Program-made: the position numbers and the translations under genes
In this document: positions 54,577 to 63,288 of the stretch, one piece after another
Layout of the letters: each line of letters begins with the position of its first letter
Numbering within the stretch: position 1 is the first letter of the stretch
Assembly (NCBI RefSeq): GCF_001854225.1
Contig: NZ_CP015208.1
Location: forward strand, 186,001-250,000
Source of the DNA: Candidatus Rhodoluna planktonica
GTDB lineage: Bacteria; Actinomycetota; Actinomycetes; Actinomycetales; Microbacteriaceae
Direction of reading: 5' to 3'
Length of the DNA: 64,000 nucleotides
Notes under the pieces: generated by a model
What the model was told of the DNA's origin: nothing
Seen by the model: only the letters and a program-made list of their open reading frames with translations
Database searches by the model: none

Positions 54577-55374
54577 GTGTTCAGAAGATTTTTGGCGGTT
54601 GCAGTAAGCGCTGTGGTTGCTCTCTCGCTTTCGGGTTGCCTAGCGCCCAGCGAACCTCTGGTCGACAAAATTTTCGGCTCTCAACTTTCGCCCTTGAGGA
54701 TTGCCACCGACAAGGTTCAGCCGAATTGCGCAGCCAGCCCTTTTGGCTGCTCAAACCCGCTCTACGACATCCCGTTTTATTCGGATTCAAGCGCTAAACC
54801 GGCCGATGTTTGTCGAAGCGTAATCGAACTGCAGCGCGAAATTGGCATGGTTGCCTACTCGGTTGAAGGAGCTGCCGCTGGAATTGCGCCCGCGGAAAAT
54901 CAGCCGCTAATCGATTTTTGTGTTGCGGGCTTCGAGCCTGGCATAAAACTGGATGACGGCTCGATGCTCTACCAGGGTTTTGTGCTCTATGACGATGGTG
55001 CCAACGATGGCTTGGGTAAGGTGACCGTAATTCAACGGCGCGACGATAAATCGTTTGTGGTGGTTTTTAGTTTAGGTCGAGACCCGAGCCGAATTGGGTC
55101 GATTAACTTCGGTGAAAAACCCAGGCACCTAACCGCCGATGAAATTGCAAACGCCGATGAGATGCAGAAAATCGCTGCAAAAACGCAGCAGTTTGCCAAT
55201 GGTCTACTGGGTGAATCAGAAACGGCTGCCAAAACCAAAATCGAGGATGCCGGCTACAGTTGGCGAATCGCGCATCGGGATGGCCAGGATTTTGCACTAA
55301 CCGAGGACTACAGCCCAACGCGCATCAATCTTTTCATTCGCTCCAATCGCGTCTTCGACGCGACTGTTTGGTAG
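54577..55374 (+). CDS. Predicted lipoprotein of unknown function
   Basis: The 265-aa protein starts GTG 54577 (AGGGGA site) with a signal peptide and lipobox LSGC (Cys21). The mature part has no motif I recognise; it contains Cys pairs (CAASPFGCSN and VCRS) and a C-terminal segment ending INLFIRSNRVFDATVW. It is most likely anchored outside the membrane. It is a single gene, converging with the kinase gene at 55385. Confidence 0.75.
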   Translation: MFRRFLAVAVSAVVALSLSGCLAPSEPLVDKIFGSQLSPLRIATDKVQPNCAASPFGCSNPLYDIPFYSDSSAKPADVCRSVIELQREIGMVAYSVEGAAAGIAPAENQPLIDFCVAGFEPGIKLDDGSMLYQGFVLYDDGANDGLGKVTVIQRRDDKSFVVVFSLGRDPSRIGSINFGEKPRHLTADEIANADEMQKIAAKTQQFANGLLGESETAAKTKIEDAGYSWRIAHRDGQDFALTEDYSPTRINLFIRSNRVFDATVW

Positions 55375-55384
55375 TTAAAGAAAC

Positions 55385-57088
55385 TTAGCGTAGGCGACCG
55401 AAGCCAACAGCGTGCAGCAAAGGCAGAGCCGAGCCAATCAAAAGCCAATTGCCCAGTTCGTCAGCATTCTGGCGCAGGACCAAACCAGAGATAAATAGGG
55501 TTGCAAAAATAATCGCCGAGGTGGTTCGCTTGATGCTGCCATCGAGTGATCGAACCCGTTTTTCAAGTTCGGGATTTCTGGTTACCAGCTCACCACGATC
55601 GATTCGATTTGCCAGCGCTTCCAGCCGTTGCGGCAACCTGATCAGCGAACCAGCGATGTTGCTGAATTCTCGACCAACCGTTTTCAAGGTTGAATTGCCG
55701 CCGCCGTTAAGCAGAGTTCGCGCGAAGGGATCAACCGCATCCCACATATTGAAGTCTCGATTCAGTGCGCTAGTCACACCGGAGATCACCGAAATAGTTC
55801 TAATCAGCAGCAGGAAGTTTTCTGGCAGCTGAAAAGGCAGAGCCTGAACCAATTCGTTGAAGCGCAGCGCAAAATCGCGAATCTCTCTAGGGTCTGTTTG
55901 TGCAATTTCACCAACGGCCACCCCACCAAATCGATCAAACAATTCACCGATTGCCCGCTCGAGGTCTACCGTGTCGGCTGAAGGCAACAGCACCCCAAGT
56001 CGTTCAACCGAGGTTATCCAGCCGCGAGCATCACGAGCGACAACCGCAAAAATAAACCGCTGCAGGTTTTGTCGAAGATCATCGCTAATTTCGCCCATCA
56101 TTCCGAAATCGATAAACGTCAAACTAAAGTCAGTGCGATCATCGTTGATTTCAGGGTTGACAAGGATATTTCCGGGATGAGGGTCGGCGTGGAAAAAGCC
56201 GTGCACAAAGAACTGTTCAAAGGTGATTCGGGCCAACTCGGCGGCAACCGCATTTGGGTCAATTCCGGATGCATCAAGAGCATCGATGTCGGTAATTTTG
56301 ATTGCGGTCACATCCGAGAGGGTAAGCACCCGGCGAGAGCTTCGATCCCAAACCACTGATGGTGTTTTTACGCGGATGTCGCTGGCGAAGTTGTTCGCGA
56401 ATCTTTCGAGGTTGGCTGCCTCATTTAGGTAATCGATTTCCTGAAGTGAAGTGGTGGCAAACTCTTCAACCAAGGCCGGTGCATCGGCTCGGCGCGACAC
56501 CAGTTTTACCTTGGATAGCCAGCCGCCAACTTTGCGAAGCGCCTTTAGGTCAACCGCGACAATCTGTTCGATGCCCGGCCGTAATACTTTGACAACTACC
56601 TCGTCACGGCCAAGAGTTTCAGAAATCGCTGGGTTGAGGCGGGCTCTGTGGGCCTGGCCGAGTGAGGCGGCAGCAATTGGGTCAGCGTCGAAGCTGGCAA
56701 AAGCTTTGTCGACAGGCAGTCCTAACTCACGTTCAATTTGGGCAGCCACATAGGCAAACTCAACAGGCGCAACCTCATCTTGAAGACCTTCGAGTTCCTG
56801 GGTTATTTCTTTGGGCAATACGTCAAGTCGAGTGGACAAAAATTGCCCTGCTTTGATCATTAAGCCGCCCAGATCTAGGGCAAGGTCGTGAAATTTTCTA
56901 GCCAGTTTCTGGAAACGCCGAATTCTGGTTTTAGCTGAAATTCGGCCCAGGCCAATCTGTGGCAGAAACAGCTCAAACCACCAAGATTGGGCCAAGGCTA
57001 ATGCGGCGAACTGAATTATTCGGCGGTATCTAGCTTTGAGTGCGCGATCGTTGTTCGGTGATTCTGGCAACTGCTGACGTTCTGGCAA
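55385..57088 (-). CDS. UbiB/AarF-family (ABC1) atypical kinase
   Basis: The 567-aa protein has the ABC1 kinase features: KxGQ in MIKAGQFLSTR (about 82), ASLGQAHRARL as the A-rich loop, HADPHPGNILVN catalytic loop and FIDFGMMGEI metal loop. Two C-terminal membrane segments follow (about 520-560). UbiB proteins are membrane-bound and support quinone (here menaquinone) or lipid metabolism through ATPase-like activity. It follows the PadR-like gene by 3-4 nt and is probably co-transcribed with it. Confidence 0.92.
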   Translation of the reverse strand: MPERQQLPESPNNDRALKARYRRIIQFAALALAQSWWFELFLPQIGLGRISAKTRIRRFQKLARKFHDLALDLGGLMIKAGQFLSTRLDVLPKEITQELEGLQDEVAPVEFAYVAAQIERELGLPVDKAFASFDADPIAAASLGQAHRARLNPAISETLGRDEVVVKVLRPGIEQIVAVDLKALRKVGGWLSKVKLVSRRADAPALVEEFATTSLQEIDYLNEAANLERFANNFASDIRVKTPSVVWDRSSRRVLTLSDVTAIKITDIDALDASGIDPNAVAAELARITFEQFFVHGFFHADPHPGNILVNPEINDDRTDFSLTFIDFGMMGEISDDLRQNLQRFIFAVVARDARGWITSVERLGVLLPSADTVDLERAIGELFDRFGGVAVGEIAQTDPREIRDFALRFNELVQALPFQLPENFLLLIRTISVISGVTSALNRDFNMWDAVDPFARTLLNGGGNSTLKTVGREFSNIAGSLIRLPQRLEALANRIDRGELVTRNPELEKRVRSLDGSIKRTTSAIIFATLFISGLVLRQNADELGNWLLIGSALPLLHAVGFGRLR

Positions 57089-57091
57089 TTT

Positions 57092-57652
57092 TTAGTCTTC
57101 GGCCAAAATTGCGAACAGCTTTCGGCGAGCATCATCCAAGATTTGCTCGGCGCGTTTCTGCTGCTCACCGCTGCCGCTGTTGGCAACTGCGGTCACCGCT
57201 TGGGCAAGTTTTGCGCCAGACTTCAAGACGTCACCACGGCAATTCGGCGACCAATTTTGGCTCTGCTGCTGATTGGTTGCAAACATAGTGCCCAGGTCCT
57301 CTTTGACAGCACCTGCTACTTTTTTGCCCGCTTTGGTGAGCGAGTAGCACTTCAATTCTCCGTCGACGGTTGAGCTAATTAGGCCATCAGTAACTAGCTT
57401 TTCAAGCACCGGATAGACATCGCTTTCAGCAGGAACCCATGAGCCGCTTGTGAAACCGGCGACGGTAGTCATGATTTCTCTAGCTGTCTTATCGCCCGAC
57501 TGCAGAGCCGACAAAACTGCGTTGCTAATTTGCTCGCTGGTAGGTTTTACGACCTGTGTTTTACTTGAGCTTGCGCCTGAGTACTTGGTAACCAGTGACT
57601 TGATGTCATCGGCAAGTTCACGAAAATCGAAACCGTTGGTTGAGCTGTTCAC
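57092..57652 (-). CDS. PadR-like transcriptional regulator
   Basis: The 186-aa protein has a PadR-type winged helix in its middle (EQISNAVLSALQSGDKTAREIMTTVAGFTSG, then SDVYPVLEKLVTDGLIS and CYSLTKAGKKVAG), with a polar N-terminal extension and a C-terminal helical stretch. I use GTG 57652 with AGGGA upstream. ATG 57667, 5 codons earlier, sits 6 nt after CAGAAT and could be a leaderless start. The effector and target are unknown; the kinase gene just downstream is a candidate target. Confidence 0.72.
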   Translation of the reverse strand: MNSSTNGFDFRELADDIKSLVTKYSGASSSKTQVVKPTSEQISNAVLSALQSGDKTAREIMTTVAGFTSGSWVPAESDVYPVLEKLVTDGLISSTVDGELKCYSLTKAGKKVAGAVKEDLGTMFATNQQQSQNWSPNCRGDVLKSGAKLAQAVTAVANSGSGEQQKRAEQILDDARRKLFAILAED

Positions 57653-57740
57653 TTTAGATCCCTTCATCGGAGCATTCTGCCCCTAGTGTCAATTGATTTG
57701 GGGTCGAATTTCTTCCGGCTGCCAGCAATTGAATACACGC

Positions 57741-58037
57741 TCAAAAGTCAATTAGTTCGAGGCTGACAGAAATGCTCGAGCCTTCGCTAATTTGGTTGGC
57801 TTTTCTTATTTCTGCTTTGAGTGGCAGGTCAAAAAGGCCACTTGTTGAGTCGGGAAAAATGGAGGTTCGCCAAATACTCTGACCGATTCGCGCTTCAACT
57901 CGCAATGAACCGAAGCCGTTAGTGAGTCCAGCTGAAACTTCTCTAATTTCCTCAGACAGTTCTAACGGGATGCTGACTAAGAATATTGCTGGATTCTTAG
58001 ACCAGCGATAGGCGACTCCCTTGAATGAAAGCCTCAA
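57741..58037 (-). CDS. DUF1905 domain protein
   Basis: The 98-aa protein is a complete DUF1905 domain: SFKGVAYRWSKNPAIFLVSIP, LSEEIREVSAGLTNGFGSLRVEARIG and WRTSIFP are the conserved blocks. The start is TTG 58037, overlapping the ATPase stop by 4 nt (TTGA) in a start-stop coupling. A longer frame opening at 58097 lies inside the ATPase gene and is not used. Function of the domain is not known; coupling suggests co-expression with the ATPase. Confidence 0.78.
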   Translation of the reverse strand: MRLSFKGVAYRWSKNPAIFLVSIPLELSEEIREVSAGLTNGFGSLRVEARIGQSIWRTSIFPDSTSGLFDLPLKAEIRKANQISEGSSISVSLELIDF

Positions 58038-60355
58038 TTTGAGTCTCTCGCAATTGTGCGTTGGGCCAGTCGATTTGAAATTTCGATAAGCAAACAAGCC
58101 AAAATGCCAATCGCTGCGGTTATACCAATTTGTGACTCGGTCAGATAACTAAACCCGAAAAACTCGATTGTTATCGGCAGGGTAAACATCCCTACAGCCA
58201 AGACAATCATGGCCAGCAAAATTGCGACTTTAGGTGCTGACCATGGTCGCGACAAAGTGCCTAAAACCCAAAGCCCGGTGATTGAAAGAAAAATCGAGGT
58301 TGCTGTTTGTGACTCACTGACAGTCCAATCGCCCGAAATGCGCGCGGCTATCGCGAGACCGATGACCCCCAGTGCGGTGGCGAAACCGGCGGGAATGCAG
58401 AAAGCTAAGGCTCGGCGAAGAAATCCTCGCTGGTAAATTTTCTGGTTTGGCAGAAACGCCAATAGAAACGAGGGGATGCCGATAGCAAAACCATCAACTG
58501 CTGAAAGTTGGCGCGGTAAGAATGGAAATTCCCACAGCAGCACACCGAAGACCAAGGCCAAAATCATCGCCCAGGTGGTTTTGGTCAGGAACAGCCGTGA
58601 TAGTCGTTCGACATTGGCAATGACCTGGCGCCCTTCGGCCACCACTTTAGGTAACCGATCAAAACTGTTATCTAGCAGGGTTAGATTTGCCACGGCTCTT
58701 GTGGCTGCGGAGCCACTTCCCATAGCGATTCCAATGTCCGCCTGCTTGATGGCTAAAACATCGTTGACTCCATCGCCCACCATCGCCACCACGTGACCAG
58801 ATTTCTGCATGGCCAGAACCATTTGTTTTTTCTGAGCTGGGTCGACTCTGCCAAAAACATGCTCGCGTTCCATGATGCTGCGCAACGCACCGAAATCGGT
58901 TGGCAGATTTCGGGCATCAAAACCGTTGCCCTCGAAATCTAAGCCGGCCAATCGTGCCACTGTTGCCACAGTGCTTGGGTGGTCGCCAGAAATTACCTTC
59001 ATGGTTACCGATTGATCTTTGAAGTAAGCCAAGGTTTGAGTAGCCTGCACTTTGATTTCCTCGCGCAGTGCAACCAGTGCAACCGGGATGAATTGTTGGT
59101 ATTCAACTCCCAGCATCAGTACTCGCAGCCCTTGGTTGGCCAATGTTTTTGCCTGCTCTAGGTGCGCCGCATTTGTGGTCAACACCTCAGGTGCGCCCAA
59201 ATACCAAGTGTGTCCAGCCACGGTGAGCGAACTAAATTTCTGTGCCGAATTGAAATCTTGACTGCTTGAGACAGGTATCGAAGTATCGGGGAATTGTGTC
59301 TTTAACGCCCTGGCCGTGGCATTTGCGTTTGGTTGGGTGGCAAAGGCTCCCAAAATGTTCCGCCAGTTTTCTAGCTGAGGTAGCGACTGCCACTGGTCGA
59401 CGTCCAGTTCAATGGCTTGGTCAAATTCAAATTGGCCCGAGGTCAGTGTGCCGGTCTTGTCAAAGCAGATCAGATCAACCCTGGCCAAGCCTTCAACCGC
59501 GGCCAGTTCTTGAACCACGACTTTTCGTTTAGCTAACTTGGTTGCCGCAATTGCAAAAGCAATGCTGGTGATGAGTACCAGACCCTGCGGAACCATGCTT
59601 ATCGCACTTGCAACCGCGCGAACCAGTGCATCCACCGGTTTTGACAGGGTAACCAGTTGGCCGATTAGCACAATCACAATCAGTGGACCAAGTGCCCAAC
59701 TAATCCACTTAATTAGTCGGTCTAGCGACTCTCGAATTTCGGAAGAAACCTTGGTGAAACCTCGGGCCTCAAACTCGAGTTTGCTGGCGAAAGTATCTGC
59801 GCCCACCCTGGCTACCTCGGCCAGGCCGCTGCCGTTGACGACCAGTGAGCCGGAAAGTAGCAAGTCGTCGATGTTTTTTTGAACCGGGTCTGCTTCTCCG
59901 GTTAGTAGCGACTCGTCGATTTCAAGATTGTTGGCAAAAACAACCCGCGCGTCTACCGCGAGTTGGTCGCCGGCTGAAAACTCGAGCAGGTCGTTGAGTA
60001 CCAGCTGATCATTTTCGACCTTTTCAGTGATACCGTTTCGACGCACTCGCGAAGGCTTTCGGCCGATTAGTGAGAGGCGATCGAGAATGATTTTTGAACG
60101 GAGTTCTTGAATTATGCCGATGAGAATATTGGCAATTACCGCCAACCCAAAAAGCGCATCCTGCCATTTGCCGAGGGCCAACAGCAATAAAAACCCGACT
60201 CCAACAACACCGTTGAAAAGCGTGAATATGTTGGAGCGCAGGATGGTAACAAGATGGCGGCTGGTGCTGAACTCGTGGCGATTGGTCTGGCCGGTCAGTT
60301 TTCGCTGTTCAACCTCGGCACTGGTTAGACCCAAAAAATCTGTGGACGATTGCAC
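58034..60355 (-). CDS. P-type cation ATPase, CtpE-like
   Basis: The 773-aa P-type ATPase has the phosphorylated Asp D299 in CFDKTGTLTSG, the TGEADPV actuator motif near 152-158, the MVPQGLVLITS membrane motif (254-264), and the hinge VAMVGDGVNDVLAIKQADIGIAMGSG. The fold without N-terminal metal-binding domains and the MVPQGL motif match CtpE, reported as a Ca2+ transporter in mycobacteria. Ten predicted helices. Start is GTG 60355, where CAGAAT lies 6 nt upstream, a weak leaderless signal. Confidence 0.88.
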   Translation of the reverse strand: MQSSTDFLGLTSAEVEQRKLTGQTNRHEFSTSRHLVTILRSNIFTLFNGVVGVGFLLLLALGKWQDALFGLAVIANILIGIIQELRSKIILDRLSLIGRKPSRVRRNGITEKVENDQLVLNDLLEFSAGDQLAVDARVVFANNLEIDESLLTGEADPVQKNIDDLLLSGSLVVNGSGLAEVARVGADTFASKLEFEARGFTKVSSEIRESLDRLIKWISWALGPLIVIVLIGQLVTLSKPVDALVRAVASAISMVPQGLVLITSIAFAIAATKLAKRKVVVQELAAVEGLARVDLICFDKTGTLTSGQFEFDQAIELDVDQWQSLPQLENWRNILGAFATQPNANATARALKTQFPDTSIPVSSSQDFNSAQKFSSLTVAGHTWYLGAPEVLTTNAAHLEQAKTLANQGLRVLMLGVEYQQFIPVALVALREEIKVQATQTLAYFKDQSVTMKVISGDHPSTVATVARLAGLDFEGNGFDARNLPTDFGALRSIMEREHVFGRVDPAQKKQMVLAMQKSGHVVAMVGDGVNDVLAIKQADIGIAMGSGSAATRAVANLTLLDNSFDRLPKVVAEGRQVIANVERLSRLFLTKTTWAMILALVFGVLLWEFPFLPRQLSAVDGFAIGIPSFLLAFLPNQKIYQRGFLRRALAFCIPAGFATALGVIGLAIAARISGDWTVSESQTATSIFLSITGLWVLGTLSRPWSAPKVAILLAMIVLAVGMFTLPITIEFFGFSYLTESQIGITAAIGILACLLIEISNRLAQRTIARDSN

Positions 60356-60474
60356 TAGGCAATTCTGTCACTGCCTTGAACTCAACAAGAAAACCCAGTT
60401 GGTTCTCAGATGATTCTCAAATTGTTGGCCTGTCACTGAACTATTCTTTGATTTGTGATCAGAAGAGGTGACCT

Positions 60475-60735
60475 GTGGAGAAACTAAAAAAGATTCTCGG
60501 CAAGCTTCCACACCCTATTCGCTGGGCAATCGTTATGGTTTTAGGCTTCCTACTTCTGATTCTTGGCCTCATCATGATGGTTACACCCGGTCCCGGTCTG
60601 CTATTCATCTTTTTTGGGCTCACCATCCTTGCCTTAGAACTTGAGTGGGCTAGAGAGTTGAATAAACAGGGTATGCAGGGCCTAGAGCGACTTATGTCAA
60701 AATTCAAAAACTGGATGAAGAGAAAAAAGAACTGA
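60475..60735 (+). CDS. PGPGW-family small membrane protein
   Basis: The 86-aa protein carries the PGPG motif in MMVTPGPGLLFIFFGLTILALELEWARELNK, which covers a hydrophobic hairpin with two membrane helices and a charged C-terminus. The family is widespread in actinobacteria and uncharacterised. Start is GTG 60475 with a GAGGTGACCT site. It converges on the patatin gene with a 9-nt gap. Confidence 0.88.
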   Translation: MEKLKKILGKLPHPIRWAIVMVLGFLLLILGLIMMVTPGPGLLFIFFGLTILALELEWARELNKQGMQGLERLMSKFKNWMKRKKN

Positions 60736-60744
60736 GAGCCGCGA

Positions 60745-61731
60745 CTACCAGTCAGCCAAATCCATAGCCTGAGTTGCTAACTTCTCACCTAGTCGAATCA
60801 TCTGTTTAGCCTTGTGGAATTCCAAAACACCACAGGCATCAATCGGCAATCCGACAACAAGATCTGGGCGGTATTTTGAAAACTCAACCTCGGTCAGGCG
60901 CTGCTGCAGTGTTTGAATTGACATCAGCATCACGTCTGCCGAAGTAATGGCTTTTGGCACATCGTTGATTATTTTTTGCAGCTCAGTCTCTACTGGCAGG
61001 GAAACAACTTTTTGAATTCGAGTATCCACTCCCAACTGTTTAGCGATTTTTCTCGAACCCGGTTTATTGGAAATCTCAGCGGCTTTATCCCGCGTTGCCT
61101 TTACGGTCTCTTTTACAGCGCGGCTTAGAAAGTGCTCAGAGATCTGTCGCTCAAAAGGATTAGTCATTCTGCCGCGGGCCAAATCTACGGCGACGATATG
61201 TTTTGCTCCGGCGCCAATTAGTGGACTAATTGGAACTGGGTTTACCAATCCACCATCTGCCAACAATTTGCCGTTAATCAGCACAGGTGTAATCACACCC
61301 GGAATCGCCACGGAGGCTCTGAGCGCCAAGGTAGCTGAGCCAGATTGAAAACGTACCTCTTTGTTTTCAAGTAGGTCAGCAGCAATCGCGGTAAAGGGAA
61401 TCGAGAAATCCTCGATCGAAACCCCGGCCAGCATGTTGTCAACAACGCTCAAAATTCGCTCTGCTCGAATTGCCCCGGCCTTGCCAACGCTGAAATCCAT
61501 TAGACCCAAGACATCCAAGGGGGTTAGTTTTCTGGCCCACTTTTCAAACTCGGCAAGCTTTCCTGCTGCGTAAAGAGCGCCGATAACGGCTCCCATGGAT
61601 GTACCAGCCACCGCAGTTATCTCGTAGCCGCGTGCTTCCAACTCGCGAATCACCCCGATGTGCGCATAGCCTCTCGCCCCGCCGCCTCCAAGAGATAGCG
61701 CCACTGTTTTCTTTTTCTTAACGAAGAACAT
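60745..61731 (-). CDS. Patatin-like phospholipase
   Basis: The 328-aa hydrolase has the oxyanion loop GGGGARGYAHIG (about 15-26), catalytic Ser45 in GTSMG and the dyad Asp159 in DGGLVNPVP. The length and lack of other domains fit the single-domain bacterial NTE/RssA-like group. It is expected to cleave membrane phospholipids or lysophospholipids. The start is ATG 61731 with AGGAGC upstream. Role in membrane remodelling is inferred. Confidence 0.9.
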   Translation of the reverse strand: MFFVKKKKTVALSLGGGGARGYAHIGVIRELEARGYEITAVAGTSMGAVIGALYAAGKLAEFEKWARKLTPLDVLGLMDFSVGKAGAIRAERILSVVDNMLAGVSIEDFSIPFTAIAADLLENKEVRFQSGSATLALRASVAIPGVITPVLINGKLLADGGLVNPVPISPLIGAGAKHIVAVDLARGRMTNPFERQISEHFLSRAVKETVKATRDKAAEISNKPGSRKIAKQLGVDTRIQKVVSLPVETELQKIINDVPKAITSADVMLMSIQTLQQRLTEVEFSKYRPDLVVGLPIDACGVLEFHKAKQMIRLGEKLATQAMDLADW

Positions 61732-61824
61732 TTCTAGCTCCTGAATTAAGGGTAGCCTGATGATGAAGCCTTGTTGTTTTGATTATTTCGCTTCACTCAA
61801 ATCCGAATAGAAGAAAGTGAAGAA

Positions 61825-62025
61825 ATGAACGAGGAAAAGAAAGACCAGAAAATCCAGGAGATGTCTGACTGGGTTGAGTTGAGAGATTCTTGGACCCGCA
61901 AGCGTTTTGATTTTCAAGAACGCTGGCACGGTTGGAAATCTCCGACAGGTCTTGGTTTGGGGTTTGCACTGCTTTCGGCAGGGCTTTTCCTTCTGAGTCT
62001 GGCTTGGACGAACTTAGTTCGTTAG
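61825..62025 (+). CDS. Small single-pass membrane protein
   Basis: The 66-aa protein has a charged N-terminal half (MNEEKKDQKIQEMSDWVELR) and a hydrophobic C-terminal helix (about 43-63) ending TNLVR. No family is recognised. The ATG has GTGAAGAAA upstream as a weak site. A perfect terminator follows, so it is transcribed alone; the divergent patatin gene is on the other side. Confidence 0.6.
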   Translation: MNEEKKDQKIQEMSDWVELRDSWTRKRFDFQERWHGWKSPTGLGLGFALLSAGLFLLSLAWTNLVR

Positions 62026-62027
62026 CC

Positions 62028-62060
62028 AAAATGCCCCTGATGAATGTCAGGGGCATTTTT
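62028..62060 (+). terminator. Rho-independent terminator after the small membrane gene
   Basis: AAAATGCCCCTGA pairs with TCAGGGGCATTTTT around a 6-nt loop; the T run is five long. Confidence 0.93.
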
Positions 62061-62138
62061 CAACGCCAACTTCTTTTTTGCTTATGCATCAAGCTAGATA
62101 TTGGCAAACGGCGCGCGCCACCTCTAAACAAATGCGGC

Positions 62139-62160
62139 TAGAATAGATGTAATGAATTAG
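62139..62160 (+). promoter_or_regulatory. Promoter and minimal leaderless ORF upstream of phzF-like gene
   Basis: TAGAAT (62139-62144) lies 7 nt before ATG 62152, which opens a two-codon frame (Met-Asn, stop TAG at 62158). The main gene starts 12 nt later at ATG 62173 with AGAGGTGG as ribosome site. The mini-frame may be fortuitous. Confidence 0.4.
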
Positions 62161-62172
62161 AGGTGGTGACTG

Positions 62173-63024
62173 ATGCGAACTCGAGCAAAAAAATTCGCGC
62201 AGGTCGATGTTTTTTCACGCATCCCGTACTTGGGAAATCCAGTGGCGGTCGTTCTCGATGCTGATGGTCTGAGCGATGAATCCATGCAACGTCTGGCTCG
62301 CTGGACAAACCTTTCAGAGACCACCTTTATTCTCAGTCCAACAACTGCCGAGGCTGACTATCGTCTTCGTATTTTTACTCCCGGCGGAGAACTGCCATTT
62401 GCTGGACACCCAACTCTTGGCTCGGCGCACGCCTGGCTAGAAAACGGCGGCAAACCAAAGGTTACCGGCCAACTTGTTCAGGAGTGTGGCGTGGGCCTTG
62501 TGGCTTTGAACCAAAGCGAGGAAGGCTCACAGCTTTCTTTTCGTGCGCCGGCCACGATGAAGAGTGGGCCACTAGAACCAGGTCTTCTGTCGAAGATTGT
62601 CAGTGCGCTTGGCGTCGATGAATCAGAAGTTGTAGCTCATCAGTATGTCGATAATGGGCCAGGTTGGGTCTGTGTCCAACTCACCTCGGCGGCACGAGTA
62701 CTGGCCGTTGATCCGAAGTTTGACGACGACTCAGAACTGATGCTCGGTCTTCTCGGTGCCTACCCATCAGGCGGTGAATCGGCTTTTGAGCTGCGGGCAT
62801 TTGCCCCCAAAATCGGAGTGTACGAAGATCCTGTCACTGGAAGTCTCAATGCGAGCGTCGCGCAGTGGTTGTTCCGAACAGGCGCAGTTGCAAACTCTTA
62901 TCAAGCATCGCAAGGTCAACGCGTTGGAAGACAAGGAACCATCTCTTTGAGCGTTGATGGAAAAGGCGAAGTATGGGTTGGCGGTCCAACAGTAACCTGT
63001 ATTCGCGGCTCAATCGAAATATAA
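62173..63024 (+). CDS. PhzF-family isomerase
   Basis: The 283-aa protein has the diaminopimelate-epimerase-like fold of PhzF. The catalytic Glu is E49 in WTNLSETTFIL, and TPGGELPFAGHPTLGSAHAW and EDPVTGSLNASVAQWL are the conserved active-site loops. PhzF itself isomerises dihydro-hydroxyanthranilate in phenazine synthesis, but most family members have other unknown substrates. No phenazine genes are present here. The terminator of the convergent tRNA gene overlaps its stop. Confidence 0.92.
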   Translation: MRTRAKKFAQVDVFSRIPYLGNPVAVVLDADGLSDESMQRLARWTNLSETTFILSPTTAEADYRLRIFTPGGELPFAGHPTLGSAHAWLENGGKPKVTGQLVQECGVGLVALNQSEEGSQLSFRAPATMKSGPLEPGLLSKIVSALGVDESEVVAHQYVDNGPGWVCVQLTSAARVLAVDPKFDDDSELMLGLLGAYPSGGESAFELRAFAPKIGVYEDPVTGSLNASVAQWLFRTGAVANSYQASQGQRVGRQGTISLSVDGKGEVWVGGPTVTCIRGSIEI

Positions 63025-63046
63025 AAAAGACCCTCTTGCGAGGGTC
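63022..63046 (-). terminator. Terminator of tRNA-Ser on the minus strand
   Basis: GACCCTC (63029-63035) and GAGGGTC (63040-63046) form a 7-bp stem with a TTGC loop. On the minus strand the T6 run follows at 63028-63023. The T run overlaps the stop codon of the phzF-like gene. Confidence 0.88.
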
Positions 63047-63051
63047 TTGAG

Positions 63052-63136
63052 CGGAGAATATGGGATTCGAACCCATGAGGGCTTGCACCCAACACGCTTT
63101 CCAAGCGTGCGCCATAGGCCACTAGGCGAATTCTCC
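63052..63136 (-). tRNA. tRNA-Ser (anticodon GGA)
   Basis: The 85-nt tRNA has a 7-bp acceptor stem (GGAGAAT and ATTCTCC), the anticodon loop TTGGAAA with GGA, a long variable arm typical of serine tRNA, and the T-loop GGTTCGAATCC. Discriminator G follows; CCA is not encoded. A terminator stands just downstream, and TAGACT upstream may be its -10 box. Confidence 0.95.
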
Positions 63137-63195
63137 TGAACCCCAATAGTCTAGCGAACTGAGAATTAGAAAAAAGTACGCGCTTTTTCGGTTTG

Positions 63196-63278
63196 TTGCA
63201 AAAAATTTATGGAAAATCTAGAGTAATGACAGAGGAATTCCGTAATCTTATTCCTAAATAAAGATTTCATCCGTAATC
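63196..63278 (+). promoter_or_regulatory. Promoter and direct repeats upstream of the partial gene
   Basis: TTGCAA (63196-63201) and TAGAGT (63219-63224) are 17 bp apart. Two copies of CCGTAATC (63240-63247 and 63271-63278) lie in the leader, 31 bp apart. The leader is about 58 nt. The repeats may be an RNA or protein site; this is only a suggestion. Confidence 0.5.
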
Positions 63279-63288
63279 GGAGGCAAAG

